DNA of 64,000 nucleotides from CBDAQR01 sp965199055 (GCA_965199055.1 CBDAQR010000003.1:1-64000); one strand, 5' to 3'; shown: positions 41,883 through 51,607, counted from the stretch's first letter. Notes: a model not told the origin generated them from the letters alone. Numbers and translations are program-made.

Positions 41883-43033
41883 TGAATGCGGGGGTAAATG
41901 ATCTCCCGCTCTGCCAGATTATCCGGCCCAACAAGCCGACGGCTGTCATCCTGCCATTGCAGCAGGTAGTTTTGTTTGCCCACCTGGCGACCGTTCTCAT
42001 CCACCTGATAATGACCCAGCAGCGAGCGGAACTGCATGCTGCCGAGTTGCTCTCTAACGGCATCTCGATCAGTGCTGCCCGCCAGACGCACAGCCGCCTC
42101 CAAAACCTGGCCGGCGCTATAACCTATAGCGGCATGTACCCCAGGGTTGTTGCCGTATTTTTGTCGATAGCGGTAGGCAAAATCCTGCGCCATCGGCATA
42201 CGCACACTGCGCAACCACTGCACTACCCCTACCACGCCCTCGGCTTTGGATTCCATCCGGTCACCAAATTCGCGCAGCGCAGGCCCAACGGTCAACGCCA
42301 CCATGTCGGCGTCGAGGCGCATGGGTCCGATAGCCTGGGCGAGTGCGATGGAATCTTCCAGATATGTGGCGCCCAGCACCACATCCGCATTAGACGCTTC
42401 GAGCTTTTTAGCCAGCTCCGTGAAATCCGTTTCGTTGACGTCGTACTGCTCATCCAGTATCAGCCGCAGATTATTGGCTCTGATCTCGTCGCGAACACCC
42501 CTGGCCACATCCTCGGAAAACTCCGTGCTGGTGTAGATCAATGCGAAAGTCTTCGCTCCGCGATCCCGGGCCGTATGAATCGCCAGGTCCATGTAATTTC
42601 TTGAAGGAACATCGATTCCAAAAATATTCTTATGTCCCCGCGCCCAGATCTTCTCTGCCGAGGCGGCGGCAGCCACCAGCGGGAAGTCCAACTCTTCGAC
42701 CACGTCACTCACCGCGAGAGTAATGTCGGACGAGTACGGCCCCACCAATAAATCGACGCTGTCCTCTTGAACCAGCTTTCGATAGAGCCAGGCACTGCGG
42801 TCGGCTTTCGAATGATCATCATAATGAATGAGCTCCACCGGACGTCCCAACAGGCTGCCCCGCGCGTTGATATCATCAACCCACATCTGCAGGCCACGCA
42901 ATTGCTCCTGACCAAACTCCTCGTAAATGCCGCTCAAGGACTGTGCCGTACCTATTCGGATGCTATCCGCCGACAAGCCAATGCTGTAGCTACACAGCGC
43001 GATCGCCAGGATAGAAAGTAGTTTCTGTTTCAT
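41879..43033 (-). CDS. ABC-type branched-chain/urea-like substrate-binding protein
   Basis: This 384-residue protein has a signal peptide (LLSILAIALCSYSIGLSA). IRIGTAQSLSGIYEEFGQEQLRGLQMWVDDIN and VDLLVGPYSSDITLAVSDVVEELDFPLVAAAASAE are typical of type I periplasmic binding proteins (Peripla_BP_6). It would bind an amino acid, amide or aromatic acid. No permease or ATPase gene is adjacent, so it is an orphan here; it may serve a distant transporter or act as a sensor. It overlaps the S1/P1 nuclease gene by four bases. Confidence 0.85.
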   Translation of the reverse strand: MKQKLLSILAIALCSYSIGLSADSIRIGTAQSLSGIYEEFGQEQLRGLQMWVDDINARGSLLGRPVELIHYDDHSKADRSAWLYRKLVQEDSVDLLVGPYSSDITLAVSDVVEELDFPLVAAAASAEKIWARGHKNIFGIDVPSRNYMDLAIHTARDRGAKTFALIYTSTEFSEDVARGVRDEIRANNLRLILDEQYDVNETDFTELAKKLEASNADVVLGATYLEDSIALAQAIGPMRLDADMVALTVGPALREFGDRMESKAEGVVGVVQWLRSVRMPMAQDFAYRYRQKYGNNPGVHAAIGYSAGQVLEAAVRLAGSTDRDAVREQLGSMQFRSLLGHYQVDENGRQVGKQNYLLQWQDDSRRLVGPDNLAEREIIYPRIQ

Positions 43034-43052
43034 GCGTTATGTCTCTCCCTGT

Positions 43053-43811
43053 CTACTTGGCTACATCGAGATCGCGCATGGTCGAATACAGCCAGCGCAG
43101 GGTTTCATATTCAAAGGCAGAGCCAGTCTCATAATAGCGGAATGACACATTGGCCCGCGTGTCTACAGAGTTCAGCAAGGTCACAGGGATTTGCACTTCT
43201 GCGGCGTCGTCAAAAATGGTTTCTGAAATCTGTGTCTGTAAATAGAAATTCGGGATCAGACCTACGCCATCGCGTAAGTTCGACGGCCCCAGGAAAGGCA
43301 CCACCAGGTAAGGGCCAGAGCCTACACCCCAGTGCCCCAGAGTTTGGCCGAAGTCTTCGACCGGCCTGGGTAGATCCAGATCCGTCGCCACATCAATCAG
43401 GCCCAACAGCCCCACCGTCGAATTGACCAGGACTCGACCTAGCGACTGCATGGTCTTCTCTGGCGACAATTGCAGGATAGAGTTGAGCAAGGTATTCACA
43501 TCGCGCCAGTTATTGAAGAAGTTATGAACGCCCTTCTCAACAATATCCGGAGTCACCGCCTGGTAACCGCGTACTGCCGGCAGGAATATCGTGCGATCGA
43601 AGTGATAATTAAAGTTGTAGATGCGGCGGTTCATGCCCTCCCACGGGTCGTAAACCGCCATGGCATCGCGAGACTCTGCGTTGTCCGGCAGCACCCGCTC
43701 CGCGCTATAGATAGGCTGTTCATACTGCTCTACTGCTTCGGGTCCACTGCTGCATGCCGCAATGAAAACTACGGACGCTAGCAAGGCACTGCGGAGTATC
43801 AGGTTCTTCAT
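43053..43811 (-). CDS. mlaA: MlaA (VacJ) outer-membrane lipoprotein
   Basis: The protein has 252 residues from the ATG at 43811 (GAGGAG upstream), starting with a lipoprotein signal peptide whose lipobox ends VFIAAC. The MlaA hallmark DPWEGMNRRIYNFNYHFDR is near residue 48, followed by VEKGVHNFFNNWRDVNTLLNSILQ, GLLGLIDVATDLDLPR and GVGSGPYLVVPFLGPSNLRDG. It removes mislocalised phospholipid from the outer leaflet. It is preceded by a secreted alpha/beta hydrolase gene only ten bases away, a likely partner. Confidence 0.92.
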   Translation of the reverse strand: MKNLILRSALLASVVFIAACSSGPEAVEQYEQPIYSAERVLPDNAESRDAMAVYDPWEGMNRRIYNFNYHFDRTIFLPAVRGYQAVTPDIVEKGVHNFFNNWRDVNTLLNSILQLSPEKTMQSLGRVLVNSTVGLLGLIDVATDLDLPRPVEDFGQTLGHWGVGSGPYLVVPFLGPSNLRDGVGLIPNFYLQTQISETIFDDAAEVQIPVTLLNSVDTRANVSFRYYETGSAFEYETLRWLYSTMRDLDVAK

Positions 43812-43821
43812 AGCTTTCTCC

Positions 43822-45090
43822 TCAGCGCGTGAACGTGTCGACCATGTGGGCCACATTGTCGCGGTAACTCATATTGCCGCAGTGCCCCCCATAGGGATAG
43901 ATGGTAGCTCGATCACCAAAGGTCTCACGGAAGAAATCAATTTCACCCGGCTCGAGGATAATGTCGTCTTCGTTGTGCATAACACTGATCTTTGAGCTGT
44001 TGCGCAGGTAGTCAGAAATATGGGTAAGGCTGGCGGTGCGAATGAATTCATCGCGGTCTTCAAGCCCATCCAGATCCCGGTAAAAGGGATAGAAAAACTC
44101 GTGGTAAAAATCAGTGAAGCCGAGCCGTGACACGACCCTGTTGTACTGCGAAAGATCGCTGTGTCGCGTCAATGTCAGCCCTTTGGGTTTAACGAAGCCG
44201 TAGTCGGTCATCACATCGGATACAAATACCAGTGAACCGGAAGACAGGCGAAACGATACACCGATCAATGCCGCGAGTTCCTCGTTCTGCAGATCGAGAG
44301 CCTCGTAAGCGCTGTAAAGAAAATCCTCACCGATATCGTCGTCGCTGCGCTTGTAGACTTCGGTAAAACCGCGCACCAGATCTTCAAAAAACAAATCGAA
44401 GTTATCCACGCCGCCAGGAATATTCTCAGTCATACGATCGAGCAGTGAAATACTGTTATACAGCGATACGGGTGGATTGATCAGCAATACGCGCTCAAAA
44501 TCGAAGCTGCCGCGCTGCTCATCCAGCATCGAGACAAAGGCCGCATTAAAGCCACCAAGGCTGTAGCCGGTAACGTGGAATGACCTAGCATCGATGTCGT
44601 CGCGAAGATCATCCCATACCCGCTCCATCACACGGTAAATATCCTGCGCATCACGCTGCGCATGCCCGGGTACGCCCGTCTCTGAGGCGCTCACCAAAAA
44701 ATTGGTATAGGTCGGGGAAGACAATGAAACGACGTGAAAGCCGGCCTGGTAAAAGGCCCTGGCCATCTCCCTGTTTTTGGCGCCATTGTGGGCGGCCCCG
44801 GTCCCGGCAATCAAGAAGATCAGCGGCGATGCATCACGTTGCAGAGCCACCGAGTAGAGCAGCTCGGCATCGTAAAAGACCACATCAGGTACTTTTCGGT
44901 CGGGAAAAATAGTAATACTACGACCTCGAAACGGGATCTTTTCGGGGAGATCTGCGTAGTACTCACTGGGTGTGCCGACAACCGTCGCTACATACTTATC
45001 CTTCAGCGGAAAGTCATAGCTCCAACTGGGCAAGGCCAGCATTAAAAGAACGCTGGCACACGCCAGGCGCAGTGTATGGAGTTTCAACAC
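43822..45090 (-). CDS. Secreted alpha/beta hydrolase (MlaA partner)
   Basis: This 422-residue protein has a signal peptide (LACASVLLMLALPSWS). LIFLIAGTGAAHNGAKN forms the oxyanion region, and GYSLGGFNAA holds the nucleophile near residue 194. VMHNEDDIILEPGEI (acid) and YPYGGHCGNM (histidine) complete a catalytic triad. It should act in the periplasm, probably on lipids or peptides. Gene order with mlaA (ten bases apart) suggests a joint role in envelope lipid homeostasis, but the substrate is unknown. Confidence 0.8.
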   Translation of the reverse strand: MLKLHTLRLACASVLLMLALPSWSYDFPLKDKYVATVVGTPSEYYADLPEKIPFRGRSITIFPDRKVPDVVFYDAELLYSVALQRDASPLIFLIAGTGAAHNGAKNREMARAFYQAGFHVVSLSSPTYTNFLVSASETGVPGHAQRDAQDIYRVMERVWDDLRDDIDARSFHVTGYSLGGFNAAFVSMLDEQRGSFDFERVLLINPPVSLYNSISLLDRMTENIPGGVDNFDLFFEDLVRGFTEVYKRSDDDIGEDFLYSAYEALDLQNEELAALIGVSFRLSSGSLVFVSDVMTDYGFVKPKGLTLTRHSDLSQYNRVVSRLGFTDFYHEFFYPFYRDLDGLEDRDEFIRTASLTHISDYLRNSSKISVMHNEDDIILEPGEIDFFRETFGDRATIYPYGGHCGNMSYRDNVAHMVDTFTR

Positions 45091-45194
45091 CTTTCCCTAC
45101 CTTGCATCGTTATTCTTCGAGCCATTACTATGACACAGCATTTCCTACAATTCACCCGCGCGTTCGCGCCAGCACCCCATTCAGACTGGAACCT

Positions 45195-45857
45195 ATGAGC
45201 ATAATCCAAGGATTTTCCTCCATTTCGATCGATGTACCTGACCTCGCACAGGCGAGCGCCGAATATCGAAAGCTTCTCGGCGAGTTACAGGCTGACCAAC
45301 TTGCGCTCCGCAATGTCAGTATTTCTATTCGCGAGGCGCCGCAGTTGACGCGATCCGGGATTGCCTCGCTGGGCCTGTATGCTACCGAAGAGATGACCCC
45401 GCCAGCAGATTCGCGCGGCTTAAAGCTTCCCGTGAGCGACAAGCGCAATCTGATGGACGCGGGTACCGCCACTTCCACTGGCATAACCGCCGTTGATCAT
45501 ATCGTGTTGATGACGGCTGACGCCGACGACTGCATTCGCCTGTTCGGTGAAAATGGGTACGGGATGCGCCTGGCGCTGGATCAGCTGGTACCCGAATGGG
45601 GGGGACGCATGCTGTTCTTCCGCTGCGGGAAGATGACGCTGGAAGTCATTCAAAAATTAGAAGACCCGCCTGTGCAGGACTATTTTTGGGGAATTACATA
45701 TCTCACCGAGGATCTTGAAGCGACCCTTGATCGACTGGATGAGAATGGCGTTGAGCACTCCGACATTCGCGATGGACGCAAGCCCGGCACGCGGGTTGCC
45801 ACCGTTAAAAGCCACACCCTGGGCATTCCAACGCTGCTGATACAACCCGCAGCTTAG
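45195..45857 (+). CDS. VOC (glyoxalase/bleomycin-resistance) family protein
   Basis: The protein has 220 residues from the ATG at 45195 (MSIIQGFSSISIDV); the longer open frame into the upstream region is not protein-like. There are two VOC modules: ISIDVPDLAQASAEYRKLLGE at the start and AVDHIVLMTADADDCIRLFGE near residue 100, ending in strands ITYLTEDLEATLDRLDENG and GIPTLLIQP. VOC proteins are metal-dependent isomerases, lyases or dioxygenases; the metal residues are not fully recognisable. It may relate to methylmalonyl-CoA epimerase-type chemistry given the CoA-transferase neighbour, but this is a guess. Confidence 0.75.
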   Translation: MSIIQGFSSISIDVPDLAQASAEYRKLLGELQADQLALRNVSISIREAPQLTRSGIASLGLYATEEMTPPADSRGLKLPVSDKRNLMDAGTATSTGITAVDHIVLMTADADDCIRLFGENGYGMRLALDQLVPEWGGRMLFFRCGKMTLEVIQKLEDPPVQDYFWGITYLTEDLEATLDRLDENGVEHSDIRDGRKPGTRVATVKSHTLGIPTLLIQPAA

Positions 45858-45883
45858 TGCGACAACGAGACAAGCCCGTCGGC

Positions 45884-47071
45884 TTACGCAACAACACCCC
45901 GTTCGCGCAGGCCGGCGATTTCGTCAGCGCCGTAACCCGCTTCCGACAAAATGCTAGAGCTATGCTGACCGAGTGCCGGCGCTGGAGCTGGGCTTGCTGA
46001 TTCACTGACGGAAAAATTCGGAGGATTACTGGGTTCACGTATGGGGCCCGCCTGCGGATGCTGCACGGTTACAAACGCGCCGATGGCTTCACATTGCGGG
46101 TGATCGGGCAACTCATTCAGGTGGTAGGCCTGGGCGCAGGGTACGTCTTCTGCTTCAAGCGCAGATATAGCGTCCGCCACCGTCATATCTCGGGCCTTCG
46201 CGTCGACCTCTATAAGAATGTTTTTAATCAACTCCAGATTCTGGTTACGCTCGGCCACCGTAGCGAGTCCGGGGTCACTCGAATCCACAGCAAATGCACG
46301 GCAATAAGCGTGAAACTGTTTGTCGGTCACTGGCGAGGCGGTACCAAAGCCGTCCTTGAAGCGCAGCAGTCGAATACCCTTGGCGACACTTAAACCAAGC
46401 CGGGCGCCCTCTTCCATAAAAGCATCAGCCTCGGCAACATCGGCCCACAGAAAGCTCACGACAGAGTTCAGCATCGACAGCTTGATGTGCTGTCCACCAC
46501 CACCGCGCTCTCTTGCAAATAACGCAGCACTAATCGCCTGGCTACCTGTCAGCGCGGTAAGCTTGTCTGAAAAGAGCTGCTGGTAAAGCACGGGTTCACC
46601 GGTATCTCTGCTGGCCTGACTCTGGGCCACTCCTGCGAAGGTTTGAATGACGTTGTCATAAGCCGCCTTGTCGGCCAAGGGGCCCTCGTGCCCGAAACCG
46701 CAGACTGAGAGATAGACAATGTGTGGATTGATGGCGGCAAGACTGTGATAGTCGACCCCGAGACGTTCGGTAACGCCGGGCCGAAAGTTCTCCACCACAA
46801 CGTCTACCGACTCGGCGAGCCGCTTAATCACCTCGACGCCCTCAGCCGACTTCAAGTCCACTGCAATCGAGCGCTTGCCCCTGTTACAGTTGTGAAACAG
46901 ACTGCTCACACCGTTTTTGCTGGCACCCAGATAGCGCATGACATCGCCCACACCCGTCGCTTCGACCTTAATCACATCGGCGCCCTGGTCGGCGAGTATG
47001 GTGGCCGCCGCTGGCCCCGCAATCATACTGCCCAGATCGAGCACCTTGATTCCTGCCATAGGTCCCGCCAT
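45884..47071 (-). CDS. Family III CoA-transferase (CaiB/BaiF)
   Basis: This 395-residue protein starts with the family signature GIKVLDLGSMIAGPAAATILADQGADVIKVE. NRGKRSIAVDLKS and VYLSVCGFGHEGPLADKAAYDNVIQ follow, with the catalytic aspartate in AYDNVIQ. VLYQQLFSDKLTALTGSQAI is also typical. It moves CoA between carboxylic acids. It lies 12 bases from a quinone-reductase-like gene on the same strand. Confidence 0.92.
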   Translation of the reverse strand: MAGPMAGIKVLDLGSMIAGPAAATILADQGADVIKVEATGVGDVMRYLGASKNGVSSLFHNCNRGKRSIAVDLKSAEGVEVIKRLAESVDVVVENFRPGVTERLGVDYHSLAAINPHIVYLSVCGFGHEGPLADKAAYDNVIQTFAGVAQSQASRDTGEPVLYQQLFSDKLTALTGSQAISAALFARERGGGGQHIKLSMLNSVVSFLWADVAEADAFMEEGARLGLSVAKGIRLLRFKDGFGTASPVTDKQFHAYCRAFAVDSSDPGLATVAERNQNLELIKNILIEVDAKARDMTVADAISALEAEDVPCAQAYHLNELPDHPQCEAIGAFVTVQHPQAGPIREPSNPPNFSVSESASPAPAPALGQHSSSILSEAGYGADEIAGLRERGVVA

Positions 47072-47083
47072 AGGATTTATTCC

Positions 47084-48073
47084 TCAGTTAATGCGCACAA
47101 GAGTACGCCCGCGTACGCTTCCGGCCAGCAACGCCTGAAGCAGGTCGGGCACCGCATCCAGTTCAACTTCAGTGGCCAGTTGTTCGAGATTGTCCAGTTT
47201 CCAGTTGCTTGCCAGCTTTTCCCATACGTCCAGGCGCAGCTCATGACCAATCTCGACCGAGTCAACGCCCAACAAATTAACGTCGCGCAGGATGAACGGA
47301 AATACGCCTACGGGTATATCCGTGCCGCCGACCAAACCGACGGCGGCGACGCTGCCGCCATAGTTAAGCCCCTTGATGATATTGGCCAGAGTCATGCCAC
47401 CGACGGTATCGATACCCGCGTCCCACTCGCCGCGCAACATTGGCTTATTAGATGCCTCCAACAAGACCGAGCGATCCTGAATTTGGTCAGCACCGATATC
47501 ACGGAGATACCCCGCCGCCGCTTCAGAGCCTGTGCTGGCCACCGGCAAATGTCCCAGGCGCGCCAATAAGGCTACGGCAAAGCTACCGACGCCACCGCTG
47601 GCGCCGCTAACAATGACACGGCTGCGCGCCTCTAGCCCCATACGCTGCAATTTGCGGAGACAAAGCGCCGCAGTCAGCCCCGCTGTACCGATGATCATGC
47701 TCTCACGCAGGCTCATACCACGAGGGAGCGGCACCGCCCATGCCGCGGGTACCCGTATGTATTCAGCTAAACCACCGCTGGTACTCATGCCCAGATCGTA
47801 GCCGGTGACGATGACCTCATCGCCGGGCGCAAAGTCGGAATGGTCACTGCTCTCCACCACACCTGCCGCGTCAATGCCCGGTGTATGAGGGAATTCCCTG
47901 GTGACACCACGATTACCGCTCGCGGAAAGCGCGTCTTTGAAATTGAGCGAGGAATAGTGCACCCGAATGAGTAGCTCGCCTTCAGGCAAGGCCTGCGTAT
48001 CCAGGTTTTCAAGCGCGGAAACAAACTGGCCCTCAGCGGTTTCTGTTACCCGAATCGCCCTGTAATTACTCAA
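47084..48073 (-). CDS. MDR-family oxidoreductase (YhdH/AcuI-like)
   Basis: This 329-residue zinc-free medium-chain reductase has VHYSSLNFKDALSASGNRGV at the N-terminus, HTPGIDAAGVVE, GDEVIVTGYDLGMSTSGGLAEY, and the NADPH motif VSGASGGVGSFAV. These are signatures of the YhdH/AcuI acrylyl-CoA reductase family. It reduces a double bond, probably of acryloyl-CoA or a quinone. The gene lies downstream of sohB on the same strand and next to a CoA-transferase. Confidence 0.9.
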   Translation of the reverse strand: MSNYRAIRVTETAEGQFVSALENLDTQALPEGELLIRVHYSSLNFKDALSASGNRGVTREFPHTPGIDAAGVVESSDHSDFAPGDEVIVTGYDLGMSTSGGLAEYIRVPAAWAVPLPRGMSLRESMIIGTAGLTAALCLRKLQRMGLEARSRVIVSGASGGVGSFAVALLARLGHLPVASTGSEAAAGYLRDIGADQIQDRSVLLEASNKPMLRGEWDAGIDTVGGMTLANIIKGLNYGGSVAAVGLVGGTDIPVGVFPFILRDVNLLGVDSVEIGHELRLDVWEKLASNWKLDNLEQLATEVELDAVPDLLQALLAGSVRGRTLVRIN

Positions 48074-48084
48074 GTTTGTTACTC

Positions 48085-49131
48085 CTAGTGCTGTTGTCTT
48101 TGAGTTGCTACTTGCCAGAGCTTTAGGGCACTGCGTTGCACTACGCCCTCAGCAGCCAGACCGAGTTTTTCCTGCCAGTTCTTCTTGTGAACATGGCGGA
48201 CTTCAAAGACATCCCGTTCCGGCAGGCAGCCCTGAATAAAGCTATCGCTGGTTTGCAACTCGTCGACCAGACCTCGCTGCAACGCGCGCTGGCCATACCA
48301 GACCTCACCGGTAGCCACTTCGTCGATAGTCACCTGACTGCGATGCTCGGCGACAAAGTCTTTAAATAGAAGATGCGTATCATCAATGTCTTCCTGCATC
48401 TTGGCCCGGTCCGCGTCTGTGTTCTCTCCGAACATGGTGAGCGTGCGCTTGTATTCACCCGCCGTCAGTTGCTCAAAGTCCACGTTGGCTTTCTGCAGCA
48501 GGCGATGGAAATTGGGGATTTGTGCGAGAACCCCGATCGAGCCGATAACCGCGAACGGGGCAGCAACAATACGATTTGCCACACAGGCCATCATATAGCC
48601 GCCACTAGCCGCGACCTTATCAACGGCCACCGTCAACTGGATGCCGGCATCGCGAATACGCTGCAACTGGCTCGAGGCAAAGCCATAGCTGTGCACCATG
48701 CCTCCACTGCTCTCCAGCCTGACCACCACCTCATCGCCACTGCGTGCCACCGCGAGCACGGCGCTAATTTCTTCACGCAAGTTTTCCGCCGCACTGGCTT
48801 TAATATCTCCGTCGAAGTTCAGCACGTACAAACGCAAGCGCTCGGGCTTATCAGCCTCGGACTTCTTCTTGCGCTGTTTGGCGTCGTCTTTCGCTTTTTT
48901 CTTTTCTGCTTTTTGATCGCGCTTGTGCTCTTCCTCGTCCAGGACAGCCTGGCGCATGGCATCACGAAAACCTTCGTAGCGATCATTCAGCTTGCGAATT
49001 TCAATGTGCCCATCTTCTTCCACCCTGCCCCGCTGCCCCATAGCAAACAGGAAACCGGCAACAACGATGATCGCGACAACGATGGTCACGGCTTCGGCCA
49101 AAAACAGGCCGTACTGGCTCAAAAACTCCAA
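48085..49131 (-). CDS. sohB: Inner-membrane peptidase SohB
   Basis: This 348-residue protein has an N-terminal membrane helix (AVTIVVAIIVVAGFLFAMG), a charged Lys/Glu-rich segment (residues about 60-95), and the S49 protease domain: LRLYVLNFDGDIKASAAENLR, VVRLESSGGMVHSYG, and VDKVAASGGYMMACVANRI with the nucleophilic serine. The C-terminal FLPV..NWQEKLGLAAEG-type ending is usual. It is a signal-peptide-peptidase-like serine protease anchored in the inner membrane. It is twelve bases downstream of nudC. Confidence 0.93.
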   Translation of the reverse strand: MEFLSQYGLFLAEAVTIVVAIIVVAGFLFAMGQRGRVEEDGHIEIRKLNDRYEGFRDAMRQAVLDEEEHKRDQKAEKKKAKDDAKQRKKKSEADKPERLRLYVLNFDGDIKASAAENLREEISAVLAVARSGDEVVVRLESSGGMVHSYGFASSQLQRIRDAGIQLTVAVDKVAASGGYMMACVANRIVAAPFAVIGSIGVLAQIPNFHRLLQKANVDFEQLTAGEYKRTLTMFGENTDADRAKMQEDIDDTHLLFKDFVAEHRSQVTIDEVATGEVWYGQRALQRGLVDELQTSDSFIQGCLPERDVFEVRHVHKKNWQEKLGLAAEGVVQRSALKLWQVATQRQQH

Positions 49132-49143
49132 GAATGATTCCTC

Positions 49144-50001
49144 TTACGAACGATGTGATTCAATATGATGGCGGATCAGCTGACCAGAGATGGAGTGCAC
49201 AGGTGGGATCGTGGGCAGATTCTCTGCCGTGAACCAATGCGCCTCGGCGATTTCGTCGTCCTCGCATACGATGTCCCCACCAGACCACTCGGCGAAAAAG
49301 CCCAGCATCAGCTGATTGGGAAACGGCCAGGACTGAGAACTGAAGTAACGGATATTATTCACATCCACACCCACTTCCTCTTTCACTTCCCGCACCAGGC
49401 ACTCCTCAACGGATTCACCCGCCTCTATAAATCCAGCTAGCGTACTAAACATCTCAATAGGAAAGTTCGCATTGCGGGCGAGCAAGAGTTCCGGGCCTCG
49501 ATGCACGAGCACGATAATGCAGGGGGATATGCGCGGGTAAATCATCGTGCCGCAGGGCTCACAGGTCATGGCCCGTTCCGCGCTGTGGCTCTTCATTTCG
49601 CTGCCGCAGGCACCGCAGAACCGATTGTCGCTCTCCCAGGACAATACCTGCTGCGCCCGTCCGGCCAGGGCAAACAGCGGATCCGGGACGCGTCCCAAGA
49701 TGTGATAAAGATTGCCTGCCTGAAAATTGGGTGCAGCAAGATCAGTTTCTGGGTCGAGCTCTCGCGTATAAACGGGTTTACCCTGCCAATAACCGAGAAA
49801 ATGCTGGCGCAGCGGTGCTGGGGCCAGAAAGCGAACCTGGTCGCGAGGCAAAAGGCAGGGTTCCGGTGTTTTTAAATCGGTGACCAGCTCCCCGCGGTGA
49901 AAAACACAATATACTGCATTGCTGACGTCTTCGGGCTCCTGCAGATCGGGTTCAAACATACGGCGTCCGTGGCTATGAGTTGGCGGGCTATAGTACTCCA
50001 T
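49144..50001 (-). CDS. nudC: NADH pyrophosphatase NudC
   Basis: This 285-residue protein has the zinc ribbon CGACGSEMKSH...CEPCG near residues 131-152, followed by PRISPCIIVLV. The Nudix box GFIEAGESVEECLVREVKEEVGV is complete, and the SQSWPFPNQLMLGF segment is specific to NudC-type enzymes. It hydrolyses NAD(H) to NMN(H) and AMP and removes NAD caps from RNA. It is monocistronic or upstream of sohB; its start is divergent from nhaB. Confidence 0.93.
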   Translation of the reverse strand: MEYYSPPTHSHGRRMFEPDLQEPEDVSNAVYCVFHRGELVTDLKTPEPCLLPRDQVRFLAPAPLRQHFLGYWQGKPVYTRELDPETDLAAPNFQAGNLYHILGRVPDPLFALAGRAQQVLSWESDNRFCGACGSEMKSHSAERAMTCEPCGTMIYPRISPCIIVLVHRGPELLLARNANFPIEMFSTLAGFIEAGESVEECLVREVKEEVGVDVNNIRYFSSQSWPFPNQLMLGFFAEWSGGDIVCEDDEIAEAHWFTAENLPTIPPVHSISGQLIRHHIESHRS

Positions 50002-50098
50002 CGCTCACGGCACTGAAAATATTGACCTGGGCGCTACGCAGGTATGCCAGTTTGGCGTAGAATGCGCGGCTGAATTTCATCAGCCTTCCGTAACCCTC

Positions 50099-51607
50099 AT
50101 GGAAAGACCCCTGCCATTCGCCTTTTCGCGAAACTTTCTGGGCGCAGCGCCAAATTGGTACAAGAAAACGATAGTCGCGTTTCTTCTTGTGAATCCACTG
50201 CTGTTGATGATCTTTGGCCCATTTATTACCGGCTGGATTCTGATCGCTGAGTTTATCTTCACCCTGGCACTGGCGCTGAAGTGCTATCCACTGCAGCCGG
50301 GCGGTCTCTTGGCAATTGAAGCCGTAGCTTTAGGTCTGACCTCTCCCGAAACGGTGTATCACGAGACCCTGGGCAATTTCGAAGTCATTTTGTTGCTGAT
50401 GTTCATGGTCGCAGGCATTTACTTCATGAAAGACCTGCTTTTATTCGTGTTCACCAAGCTGCTATTGAATGTGAAATCGAAACGAACGCTGTCATTGATG
50501 TTCTGCAGCGTGGCGGCGCTACTGTCGGCATTTCTCGATGCTCTCACCGTGACCGCTGTGCTGATCAGCGTGGCCGTTGGGTTCTACGCGGTTTATCACA
50601 AGGTGGCCTCTGGTAAAAAGTTAACCCAGGACGGCGGGCACGATCACTCTGAAGACAGTCATATCATCGATAATCACCGCGATGATCTCGCCAACTTCCG
50701 TGCCTTTCTGCGAAGCTTGATCATGCACGGGGCCGTTGGCACTGCACTGGGGGGCGTTTGCACCTTGGTCGGTGAGCCGCAAAATTTGCTGATTGCCACC
50801 ATTGCCGGATGGGATTTTGGCCAGTTTTTTCTGAACATGTCGCCGGTCACCATGCCTGTGCTGATTGCGGGTCTTAGCACCTGTTACCTGCTGGAGCTTA
50901 GCCGCCGCTTCGGCTATGGCGCCGAACTGCCCGCTCCGGTAAGAGAAGTTCTGGAAGAATTCCAGGCACACGAGGAATCAAGGCGTACCACCCGTCAGTC
51001 GGCGAGATTGATCGTACAGGCTCTCGCCGCGGTGTTTCTTGTGTTCGCATTGGCTTTTCATCTGGCGGCGGTGGGGCTCGTTGGCCTTACGATCATCGTT
51101 CTCTTGACCTCGTTTAACGGCATTATCGAAGAGCACCAGATCGGTCACGCTTTTGAAGAAGCCCTACCCTTCACCGCCCTGCTAGTGGTCTTCTTTTCCA
51201 TCGTGGCTGTGATACACGACCAGCACCTGTTCACACCACTGATTGACTATGTTCTGGCATTCGAGGGTGATGCAAGGACATCGGCATTCTTCGTGGCCAA
51301 TGGTCTGTTGTCGATGATCAGCGATAATGTCTTCGTGGCAACGGTTTACATCAATGAAGTGTTTGCCGCGCTGGAGGCTGGGGATATTACACGCCGGGAG
51401 TTCGACCTGCTCGCTGTAGCCATTAACACCGGCACCAACCTGCCCAGTGTGGCGACCCCCAATGGTCAAGCCGCGTTCTTGTTCCTGCTCACCTCTGCTT
51501 TAGCGCCACTCATAAGGCTGTCTTACGGACGCATGGTGATCATGGCGCTGCCGTACACCCTGGTACTGTCTAGCGTGGGCCTGCTCTCGGTTATCTACCT
51601 GCTCTAG
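50099..51607 (+). CDS. nhaB: Na+/H+ antiporter NhaB
   Basis: This 502-residue polytopic membrane protein starts MERPLPFAFSRNFLGAAPNWYKK, the typical NhaB N-terminus. About twelve hydrophobic segments follow, with conserved FLDALTVTAVLISVAVGFY, GGVCTLVGEPQNLLIA, DNVFVATVYINEV and NTGTNLPSVATPNGQAAFLFLLTS (seen across 51430-51500). It exports sodium in exchange for protons in the inner membrane, as expected for a marine bacterium. Length matches E. coli NhaB closely. The 3' end overlaps dnaQ by four bases. Confidence 0.95.
   Translation: MERPLPFAFSRNFLGAAPNWYKKTIVAFLLVNPLLLMIFGPFITGWILIAEFIFTLALALKCYPLQPGGLLAIEAVALGLTSPETVYHETLGNFEVILLLMFMVAGIYFMKDLLLFVFTKLLLNVKSKRTLSLMFCSVAALLSAFLDALTVTAVLISVAVGFYAVYHKVASGKKLTQDGGHDHSEDSHIIDNHRDDLANFRAFLRSLIMHGAVGTALGGVCTLVGEPQNLLIATIAGWDFGQFFLNMSPVTMPVLIAGLSTCYLLELSRRFGYGAELPAPVREVLEEFQAHEESRRTTRQSARLIVQALAAVFLVFALAFHLAAVGLVGLTIIVLLTSFNGIIEEHQIGHAFEEALPFTALLVVFFSIVAVIHDQHLFTPLIDYVLAFEGDARTSAFFVANGLLSMISDNVFVATVYINEVFAALEAGDITRREFDLLAVAINTGTNLPSVATPNGQAAFLFLLTSALAPLIRLSYGRMVIMALPYTLVLSSVGLLSVIYLL

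Noticed and set aside
45130..45165. An ATGACACA motif before the VOC gene, considered as another operator site.
   Set aside because: The second half-site is missing at the required spacing.
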